Source of the DNA: Prorocentrum cordatum
Taxonomy: Eukaryota > Sar > Dinophyceae > Prorocentrales > Prorocentraceae
Assembly: GCA_963575745.1 (NCBI GenBank)
Contig: CAUYUJ010015760.1
Span: 396,147 to 460,146 of the forward strand
DNA length: 64,000 bases
Direction: 5' to 3'
Shown here: in pieces, positions 56,513 to 64,000 of the stretch
Layout: every line of letters begins with the position of its first letter
Position numbering within the stretch: the stretch's first letter is position 1
The notes under the pieces: generated by a model
What the model saw: only the letters and a program-made list of their open reading frames with translations
Told to the model about the DNA's origin: nothing
Database searches by the model: none
Position numbers and translations under genes: made by a program

Positions 56513-56873
56513 GTTGGGCTGGAACCCGCAGGCTGCGACAGGCGACAGACTAGAGGAGATTATCACCGAGCTGCGCAACTTTGCTGCCGTTTTCTCGCGG
56601 GAACGAAAGCGTCAAACTTCAGGCAGAATTGCACAGGCAGCTCGGTCTTGAGATCCCGTATCGCAGGTCGCCTGGTTTTGAGTGCGCCGTACGGCCCGCC
56701 ACTATGTGCGAATCATAGTTGCGGTTGCTCAATCATTCTTGGTGGCGGGCTCCGCGAAAATCACAATACTCGAAGTTGGCCATCACCAGCTGAAGCCAGA
56801 GGACGCGCTGTCGCAGCACCTCTTAAGCGAGGGCGGCAGGATCTATGTTTCAGCAGCATGTAGTTTCCACCGG
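56513..56873 (+). pseudogene. LINE2 endonuclease, N-terminal half
   Basis: LRVLGWNPQAATGDRLEEII and TELRNFAAVFSRERKRQ fit the first strand and helix of an APE-type endonuclease (WN motif). Shifted frames then give HSCGCSIILGGGLRENHN and a LCFSSM-stop-FPP sequence where the usual hydrophobic-Tyr-x-P strand is expected. The insertion follows. Confidence 0.55.
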
Positions 56874-56879
56874 TAGATT

Positions 56880-57890
56880 TCGGGCCTCAACAGAAAATTA
56901 TCCCGGCAAAGCAACCTAACAGCGATGTGTAGAAGCATATCTGAAAGCATTCCCCTTAAGATTCAAATGAAAATCCAGTTGTAGAATTCTGCTGTTCTCG
57001 CAGTCGTAGTCGCATTCACGATGACAGTCGCAGCGGCAACGGCAGTCGCAGTCACAGCCTCAACCTCAGCCTGCCTCAGCCTCAGCCTCAGCCTCAGCCT
57101 GCCTCAGCCTCAGCCTGCCTCAGCCTCAGCCTCAGCCTCAGCCTCAGCCTCAGCCTCAGCCTCAGCCTCAGCCTCAGCCTGCCTCAGCCTCAGCCTCAGC
57201 CTCAGCCTCAGCCTCAGCAGCCTCAGCCTCAGCCTGCAGCCTCAGCCTCAGCCTCAGCCTCAGCCTCAGCCTGCCTCAGCATCAGCCTGCCTCAGCCTCA
57301 GCCTCAGCCTGCCTCAGCCTCAGCCTCAGTCTGCTTCAGCCTCAGCCTCAGTCTGCCTTCAGCCTCGGCCTCAGCCTCAGCCTGCCTCAGCCTCAGCCTG
57401 CCTCGGCCGCAGCATCAGCCTGCCTCAGCATTCAAAATGTGGCCCAGGAATGGAGTTCTGGGAACTAGAAGAGCACGAAGTGGCCTACAGTTGGCTCCGG
57501 GCATTCAAAATGTGGCCCGGGAATGGAGTTCTGGGAACTTGAAGAGCACGAAGTGGCCTACAGTTGGCTCCGGGCATTCAAAATGTGGCCCGGGAATGGA
57601 GTTCTGGGAAGTCGAAGAGCACGAAGTGGCCTACAGTTGGCTCCGGGCATCCAAAATGTGGCCCGGGAATGGAGTTCTGGGAAGTCGAAGAGCACGAAGT
57701 GGCTACAGTTGGTTCCGGGCATTCAGAATGTGGCCCGGGAATGGAGTTCTGGGAGGTCGAAGAGCACGAAGTGTGTGACTGTTTGCGAAAAACGCATTCG
57801 GACACGAGTTCGGACACAGCTCCCCGGGTCCCGCCCCGACCCCCCTGTGGAGTCATCTGCTGCTCTTTTTTGACACCATTAGAAACCTAT
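56880..57890 (-). repeat. Repeat insertion in LINE2: R150 copy 2, CCTCAG minisatellite and 73-bp tandem repeat
   Basis: From left to right it holds R150 copy 2 in inverted orientation (56890-57050, matching 6005-6160) and a CCTCAGCCTCAGCCTGCCTC minisatellite (57055-57430). A 73-bp tandem repeat follows: TTCAAAATGTGGCCCGGGAA at 57431, 57504 and 57577, then variants near 57650 and 57722. Frames over it are repeat translations. Confidence 0.85.
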
Positions 57891-57894
57891 CAGC

Positions 57895-58386
57895 AAAAGC
57901 TGTTAGGTAATGAATCAGATCGCCACTGTATGTATTTTGCGGAACTGGCTACGCGACGTTCTTGCGGAACTCCCCGCGAGATGCCTTCCCTTCCGGTTCT
58001 GCGATCTAAACGACGGCATGGGCCTCCAAAGGTGTGGCGCAGGCGTGACGAACTGTGGCAGCGCAGCTGTGGGCATCGGGTCGGTGGAACGCATGTGTGG
58101 TGGAGCAGGTGAGCTACTACGAAAGGTTTTGGAACCATATATATTTTTTGCCGGCGATTCTTTACAGGGTCGCGCATCACCGACATTTTACATGATCTAC
58201 CCCAGGGACCTCGAGGAAATGATTATCAACTGTGCTGTGGTCCTGAGGCTTGGAGCGAAGCTGCAACTACAAGTGGATGAGACACCGAAGGACCACCTTC
58301 CCATTGTATGCGCAGTATGTCATCAAAAGCATCACCAAGACGATCCAGTTTCACAAGGGAAAGCCGATGGGACCGTGACTTACTGA
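57895..58386 (+). pseudogene. LINE2 endonuclease, C-terminal half
   Basis: A 158-codon frame has LRDVLAELPARCLPFRFCDL followed by NDGMGLQRCGAG (the D-x-N box). It ends with ETPKDHLPIVCAV, where DHLPI holds the Asp-His pair of the exonuclease-endonuclease-phosphatase fold. Between them, GSAAVGIGSVERMCGGAGEL and SPTFYMIYPRDLEEMI fit the core. The ATG at 57910 is fortuitous, since the domain begins upstream. Confidence 0.7.
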
Positions 58387-58739
58387 TGCAGGCTTTGTAG
58401 TAGGGGAAAATAAGCGAGCTCTTATTGAGTCGGCGTCGACCAAGTTATCGCGAGCGAGCCCGGGACTTATGAAGGAGAGCGCGTTGCCAGATGAGATTTT
58501 TGAGGCGCTAGAGGCCACGGCCACTGAGGCAGGGGCAGGCTACTGCAGCGCAGCTGCCCGATCGCCACCGCGCGAACACTACAGTGAATACTGCGCTGCC
58601 CGTCGTGAGCTTCCATGACAGCGACTGGGCGTTCGATCGTGGACATTTCGTGCTGATGCACATGTCGTGGACGCCATCGATGCAATGCTTCGCGCGCTGA
58701 GGCAACGGCTGAAACTTGCTCGGCGCCGAATCCACAGAC

Positions 58740-60556
58740 AACGTCGTAGCATATTAGTGGTGGGGGCAACTAAAGATGTGGCGACATCGGCGAGCAGCTG
58801 AAGCCATGAGACTCTCGCGACTGGCATCCCGCCCCCGAATAGGAGCTGAAAAAGGTGACGGAGCTCTGATGCGCCAAGCGCCTCCTTCAGCAGACCAGTG
58901 GTTGTCGGTGTGGCGGCTGTCTGGGCCTGAAGGTGGCATGGCAATCAAACGATGTGAATGGGGCCTTTAGCGCGCGGATCGGGGCGGTCACTTCCAATGG
59001 CTTCCAGATGCAGACCTGTTCGAGAGGACCCGCGGGGACTACTCGCCCATCTTGGGGCACCTCGTCTGTTCGAAGAAGAGGAAGGCCGTGCCCGCACACG
59101 CGGCGCCATTGGAGTTGTGGCATATGCTTTTTCTTCCGAAGCCACGCCCTGTGCCCGTTCGAAGCTGGGCTTGGGCAGCAACGCAGAGCCGCCGATCGTT
59201 TTCGATGTTAATGTTTTCTGTCAGCGCTGGCTTAGCCAAGGTCCGCGCGCATGGAGAGCGACCCCCCTGCATTGGCATGGGCGTGAAGCTTGCGGTTTAC
59301 GCGGGTCGGCCCAGCCAGGGCCCAAGGGGCGACGCGCGGTGCATTTGTTGGCCGTCTGGGGGAAGGGCGTCTTCGGTAAAAAGCTGCAGGTTTCTCGAAC
59401 GGTCATGGACTACGGTTTCGCGAAGGGCAGACGGAGGGAGGAGGCAGTCTCATGTTCACATCCGACGAGTAGAAGATTGCGCGGGAGGGGACTGACACAT
59501 GCAGTATGTTTGAATGATCTTGGCAACGCCTTCGGCAGCACTTCGCACGAGACTTTGAGGGAAGTGGTCCGTCTTCATGCAGATGCGGACGATGTGCATC
59601 TCTGCCAGCGGCGCTTCTCCGGGGAGCTCGCTCAGTTTGCCGCGGCAGATGGGCCATCGTTGGTCCGCCCGTCGCAAGGGGGATGCATGGGCGACCCGTT
59701 TATTGTCGCGGCCTTCCTTCGGGGCGTCAAGTTCCCGACGTTGGAACGGGGGGGGGAAGGGGGGGAGTTGCGGGGCTGGGATCTGAGATCAGAATTGCGA
59801 GTGGGGGAGTGGAAGGAATGGAGTGGATGTGTCCGCGCAGAAATACGCCGAATATTTGAACGCGATCATCGTTGCCGACCCAGGTGGCTCGCCGCCGACT
59901 TTCCTCGACGCGCGCAGGCTGACCGATCAGCACCTTGACGCGGCCATATCTCGTTTCGGTTTCGCCCGGGACGAGTCCAAGCCAGAGTTCCCCGTGCACG
60001 TTGCTCACCAAGGGATCCGGGTCATGTCGAAGTTGCGACGCAGGAACCTCGAGGGAATGGGCTCGGTGAGGGAGGGGGCTAGATGCTGGGGCCCATTTCT
60101 CAGCGCGCGGGATCCGGCGCGTTCGGGGGCGGCGCGCCGACGCCGGGCGGCTCGCGGCGGCTTCCACTCTCTGGGCGGCCCTTGGGGCCTTGCGGATTTA
60201 ACGAGCAGGTGGCGCAGGGGTTTATTTATAGGTCTCGCGCAAAGCGCTCAACTGTCGAGCCTCGAGAGTTTCCTGTTAAAGAATCGCGATTGCGATATAT
60301 TGGGCCCACGTCTCAGCGGACTGGGTCGCGCGGCGATGGGCGGCAAGGCCGCAAGCAGAGAGGGGGGCCACGTCGCCAGTCTAACGAACGCAGACGTTTT
60401 GAAGTTTTGGGTGGTCTTTCCGTCCGCGCGGGAGCTCGGATTGAGACGGCTAAAAGTATGCCGAGCCTGGGGCCGTCAGCCTGACCACCGCTCGCAGCTG
60501 CTCGCGTCGCTGTTTGGCCTGTTTCAGTTCGACCCCAGGCCTCGCTTCCCATGACA
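58740..60556 (+). pseudogene. LINE2 reverse transcriptase and preceding linker (frameshifted)
   Basis: The linker reads WRHRRAAEAMRLSRLASRPR and GALMRQAPPSADQW (58776-58930). The RT palm has HAVCLNDLGNAFGSTSHETL (motif A, near 59510) and RPSQGGCMGDPFIVAAFLRG (motif B, near 59680). A frame change then gives NGVDVSAQKYAEYL, where motif C should read ADD; the box is damaged. The thumb is clear: GGFHSLGGPWGLADLTSRWR, QLSSLESFLLKNRDCDILGP and LTNADVLKFWVVFPSARELG. It would copy LINE RNA at the target. Confidence 0.75.
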
Positions 60557-60589
60557 GGCCGACTGAGTATGCTTCGCCATATCTGCGGC

Positions 60590-61140
60590 AGATGACGGCA
60601 GATCTCGACGGTGCCGCAGCTGTACTTCCGTATGTCGCCATCCGCGATGTGGCAGCCAACCTCAATCTTTTTGCAGACGCAGATGCGATGGGAGACTTCT
60701 TTGCCATCGACACGAACGAGCTCCACAGTGGGGCCTTCGGAGTCTGCGTTCCACCCCCTGGGCGGCATGCTAGCGCCGTTCCTCCCCCGCCAGCTCGCCA
60801 GGGAAAAGATGGGGAGTTCGCGCGCGCGAAGCAAGCAGTGGCGGGAATGCGGGGCGACACATGGGCACTGCTATCGCGCGCGAAGGGGGGGCTCGTACCA
60901 CGCGCAAAGTATTATGCGTCATTGCGCCCGGCAACGAGTGCATTTGTTGCAAGCAAGTTCTGGCAACGCACAAGGGCGCAGCAACTCAGCTCGAACGCCC
61001 CCCCATGAGGGGTCATTGCCTGCCGGAGGCGGCCAGGGCCTGGAATCAGTCACAGCCTCTTCGAAGCTATCATTGTATTTATTATGAATGCGAGGGTGGT
61101 AACTACGACGATTTGCGCAGCCATCTTGCGCTGAACCATC
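60590..61140 (+). pseudogene. LINE2 C-terminal tail with Cys/His knuckle
   Basis: One frame reads DVAANLNLFADADAMGDFFA; a second gives VIAPGNECICCKQVLATHKG, where CxCC and a His suggest a zinc knuckle, and then YHCIYYECEGGNYDDLRSHL. Such knuckles close many LINE polyproteins and bind nucleic acid. Confidence 0.5.
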
Positions 61141-61391
61141 TTCCAGGGAAGATCTCAGCAACGCCAGTTTCAGCGCAGGTGCCAGGTCGAGGCGCCGGAG
61201 GGTGGCGCCATGGAGACGACGAAGATTATCATGCCAGACTGGTGCAACCTCTCGATCATAGGATCAGATGGCGCCGCCCAGACGCAGAAGGACGAGAACG
61301 ACGACGGCGCCCCATATCGCAAGAATCCGAAGGGCGGCACACATAATAAAGACAATGGTGCCGATCGCGAAACCCGGTCGTCGCGAACAGC

Positions 61392-61991
61392 ATGTCGATC
61401 GCAGATCTCGAGGGCAACGCGCGCGAGAAGTGCCAGATCGGAGCCGGCCGCCTGCGCGCGGCGGCAGGGCTGGCTGCAAGCAAGCGCTGCGACACAGGGA
61501 GCAAGGCGCTCAAGGGGAGGGCCGCGGCGGGCCAGGCAGTCGACCACAAGGCGCGAGGCGCTCCCTTCCTGGCCATCTCCATGGCGACTTTCGCGCGCGG
61601 GGCGAGTCGCGCGGCGGTCGGAGGCCAGGGCGACGAGAAGAAGCTGGCGAAGGAGATGTCGGCGCACTTCCAGGATCAACTCTCGACGGCGACGGCCAGT
61701 CGGGCCTCGGAGACCGCGGGGCACTTCCGCGTCAAAATCCACGGGGGGCAGGAGGGCCAGGAGCAGCAGTGCATGATCGCGCGACACTTCCTCCCGAACC
61801 ACGTTCGCAGCAAAGCGATCGACGGCTGGATGCAGCAGCTCGCCCCAGCGGAGGGGGGCGGGCGCGCCCGCGGACTGGCGCCCAGAGGCCCGCCCGAGAG
61901 GGTGATCAGCCAGTTCTTGGACTATAACAAATCAATGAGATGGAGCTGCCGCCACTCCTACAGCATAGTGCTCGCTTGGCTGCATCGGTAG
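61392..61991 (+). CDS. Hypothetical ORF downstream of LINE2
   Basis: An ATG-started 199-codon frame reads MSIADLEGNAREKCQIGAGR, KKLAKEMSAHFQDQLSTATA and MIARHFLPNHVRSKAIDGWM. Composition is basic and helical. It follows LINE2 closely and may be a remote part of that element or a separate relic. No family recognised. Confidence 0.3.
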   Translation: MSIADLEGNAREKCQIGAGRLRAAAGLAASKRCDTGSKALKGRAAAGQAVDHKARGAPFLAISMATFARGASRAAVGGQGDEKKLAKEMSAHFQDQLSTATASRASETAGHFRVKIHGGQEGQEQQCMIARHFLPNHVRSKAIDGWMQQLAPAEGGGRARGLAPRGPPERVISQFLDYNKSMRWSCRHSYSIVLAWLHR

Positions 61992-62440
61992 CGGAAGGGT
62001 TTGTTCCCTCTCGTTGTCCTCCCCTGCCTTCTCCCCTCCCTCTTGTTTCTTCTTCCTCTCGAGCTGGCCCGCGGGCGGGGGAGCCCCCCCCCCCCCCCCC
62101 TCGCCTCGGATTTTTTGAAGTCGCGATCGCAGTTCAGCATTCAGATCCCCAGACGCGCGCGAGGAGGCGGGGGGGTGGTCGCAGTGCTGGCGGCAGGGGT
62201 CCCAGCTCTCGCCCCCCTCGCGCCTGAAGGCCAGCCGCCGCTGCAGGGGGCCGCGCTTCGGGGGCGCGCGGGCGGGGCCGGCGCAGCAGTGGCTGGGCGC
62301 GGACCGCAGCTCAGCAGTGAAGATCCGTCGGCTTCGTAGGTTGAGCCTCTTCTGGGTACGATCTCGGGCGGAGTTGAGTTGCGTGGCGGTGCTCTTGCCA
62401 TGGGCCGCCGCAGCTTAGCGTTTCGCCCGAATCTGGGCCC
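61992..62440. other. Intervening sequence, no gene seen
   Basis: Pyrimidine-rich at 62010-62090 with a C run at 62085-62100, then GC-rich sequence without a supported frame. Confidence 0.5.
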
Positions 62441-62449
62441 CTTGAGTTG

Positions 62450-63330
62450 GAAAGGAAGGGAAAAGCGCCTCGGGGACACTCTTGGGGGTCTCTTGGGAGC
62501 TTCTTGGAGGCCTCTCGGGCCCCTCCGGGCGCCTCTTGGGGCTCACTTGAGGCGCTATTGGGAGCCTTGGGGGCGCTCCTGGGGCCATCTTGGAGGACAA
62601 TGGTCGAACAAGAGGGGGGCGTTAATTAGAGATGCCCCTCGGGTGCCCCGAAGTCGCCACTTGGGGCGCTCTCGGGGCGTTCTTGGATTGCCCTTGGAGC
62701 GCTCTTGGGGCCGCCTCGGAGCTCTCTCGAGCCTCTCTTGTGCCCTCTTGGCCCATCTTGGAGCCCATCTTGGAGCCTCGGATGGCCATCGGAAGCGAAA
62801 AGGCGAGGATGCAAACAACATTGATTTCCCCCATGTTTTGGAAGGATGTTGTCCTCTTCTGGGCCTCCTGGGGGAGCTCTTTGGCCACTTGGATCCGTCT
62901 TGGGGCGGTATTGGGGCCTCTTGGAGCAGATTGGAGCCATCTTAAGGCATCCTGGGATATCCTGAGCCGTCTTGGAGGGGGCGCCCATGGAGCCATCCTA
63001 ATCAATGCCCCCCTCCCAGCAGGCCAACATGCGGCCAAAACCTTTCTGTCAAATCGATGGTTTTGGCACTCTCGCCGAGGCCTCTCGGGGCGTCCTGGGC
63101 GCCTCTGTGCGGCCTCTTGGGGGCATCCTGGGAGCCTCTTGGGGGCCTCTTGGGGCCTCCTGGGCACCTCTCGGGGCTCTGTTGGAGCGCCCTTGGGGGC
63201 CTTGCGGGCCATCCTTGGGCCATCTTGGAGGACATCGATCAAACAAGAGGGGGGCCTTGATTAGCGGGGCCCCACCAAGAGGCCAAAATGAAGGCCAACA
63301 TCAAAATAGAACCAATGATGTGGGTTTCCT
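62450..63330. repeat. GGCCTC-type dispersed repeat, two tandem units (G-rich on +)
   Basis: Two units share a boundary phrase (ATCTTGGAGGACA(A/T)(T/C)GATC-like followed by AACAAGAGGGGGGC) at about 62587 and 63225, about 638 bp apart. Inside lies a core, TCGGATGGCCATCGGAAGCG followed by AAAAGGCGAGGATGC, which parallels 3629. Same family and orientation as 3320-3960. Confidence 0.85.
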
Positions 63331-63539
63331 CGCCGAGGCGTTTTTTGGACGCTCTGACACCTCGCGACCGGCCCCGTCCAGGTCCAGGGGGGGGATATGG
63401 GGAGGGGTCAAGCTACCCGCCCGCCCGCAAGCCGTCTAGCTCACTCCCACCCGCCCTCCCTACACAAGTAACCCCCGAGCCTGAGCATGCTCAGCGGTCG
63501 TCTTTGGATGGACAGCTGCTGGGAACCAAAGCTGACCCG

Positions 63540-64000
63540 AGGTGCGCGACGCTTGGGCGAGGTGCGCCACGCGTGCCAGGGGCGCCACGCGCGCTAGGCA
63601 CCCCTGGCGCCCGAGCGTGCCAGGCACGCCTGGTGCGCCAGTTGGGCCACGTGCTCCGGGTGCGCCAAGTGTGCCGCGCATTCCAGCCGCGCCAGGTGCA
63701 CCGCGTTCGGGGCACGTGCAGAGTGCGCGGGGTGCGCCTGCGCACGTGACAGCACACATCGGAAAACATGTCGGCCCCCACCATCCTTGTCGAAAGCCGA
63801 TGCCCATCATTGTGTCTGGCGGGCCTGCGCACAGCAGGCCACGCGCCACCACCCCCGCCGTCCCTGTCAAAAACCAGTTGACAGTGATCGCGGGATGGCC
63901 GCGCATGATGCAGATTTAGCCGCGAGTTGCATGTTGTATTGTTTTTGTTCAGGGATGCCGTCCTTGTCAAAAGCAATGCAAAGTCCTCGCGGGCCTCACG
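63540..64000. repeat. GCGCCACGC short repeats and an 80-100 bp direct repeat at the window edge
   Basis: 63540-63740 holds GTGCGCCA/CGTGCCAGG-type 10-12 bp units. After that, CC(A/G)TCC(T/C)TGTC(G/A)AAA occurs at 63780, 63859 and 63958, each followed by a variant of GCGGG(C/A)T. The array may continue beyond the window. Confidence 0.6.

Larger units (their letters stand above)
56510..61140 (+). mobile_element. LINE2: decayed non-LTR retrotransposon with internal insertion
   Basis: Order: endonuclease N-terminal half (56513-56873), a 1 kb repeat insertion (about 56880-57890), endonuclease C-terminal half (57895-58386), linker, RT (58958-60556) and a Cys/His tail (to about 61140). Every part is in a different frame. 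No spliced-leader relic, poly-A tail or target duplication was found. The RT type differs from LINE1: its motif A is NDLGNAFGS and its motif B MGDPFIVAAF. Confidence 0.75.

Overview
The window is a eukaryotic nuclear segment, almost certainly from a dinoflagellate. Three things point there. Two relics of the dinoflagellate spliced leader lie in the DNA (20931-20952 and 45941-45962). The retroelements are of dinoflagellate type: LINEs, and tyrosine-recombinase (YR) retrotransposons carrying methyltransferase-like domains. The rest is GC-rich, gene-poor DNA built largely from minisatellites and low-complexity repeats. A large-genome genus such as Prorocentrum or a member of Symbiodiniaceae is plausible, but the species cannot be fixed from this sequence. 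I see no intact single-copy host gene and no rRNA, tRNA, operon or CRISPR array.

Layout. 1-1180 holds Pro/Ala-rich coding-like frames. 3.3-8.2 kb is repeat-rich (GGCCTC-type repeat, CTGAGG minisatellite, GGA and GGGGCC tracts) with one decayed reading frame at 4.35-4.8 kb. 8.9-11 kb holds a decayed minus-strand gene of unknown function. 12.3-12.7 kb has a possible retropepsin relic. 13.8-17 kb is microsatellite plus two copies of a composite AGCTT repeat. 17.65-18.1 kb is a LINE reverse-transcriptase remnant (LINE3). 20.93-26.0 kb is a nearly full-length decayed LINE (LINE1) that begins with a spliced-leader relic. 26-29.3 kb is a tandem GGCCTC-type array, followed by a 0.6 kb CA/CG tract.

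30.09-37.43 kb is the best-defined feature. It is a complete but mutated YR retrotransposon (YR1) with Ngaro/PAT-type split direct repeats in the order A1 - genes - B1 A2 B2. The genes run ORF0, gag, RT-RNase H, tyrosine recombinase and a C-terminal methyltransferase-like domain. 39.8-45.6 kb is GGA tracts, two inverted arrays of one 89-bp satellite, and CAT/GAT microsatellites. 45.94-54.03 kb is a second YR element (YR2). It starts with another spliced-leader relic. Its methyltransferase-like segment lies between the first and the later RNase H motifs. Its recombinase gene is split by a 1.6 kb insertion bounded by a 42-bp duplication. 56.5-61.1 kb is another decayed LINE (LINE2), split by a 1 kb repeat insertion inside its endonuclease. 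62.4-63.3 kb returns to the GGCCTC-type repeat.

The elements follow known retrotransposon logic: gag-like proteins to package RNA, RT/RNase H to copy it, and an endonuclease (LINE) or tyrosine recombinase (YR) to integrate it. All copies here carry frameshifts and stops, so they are most likely inactive. The spliced-leader relics suggest that both families are transcribed into trans-spliced mRNAs that are then copied back into the genome.
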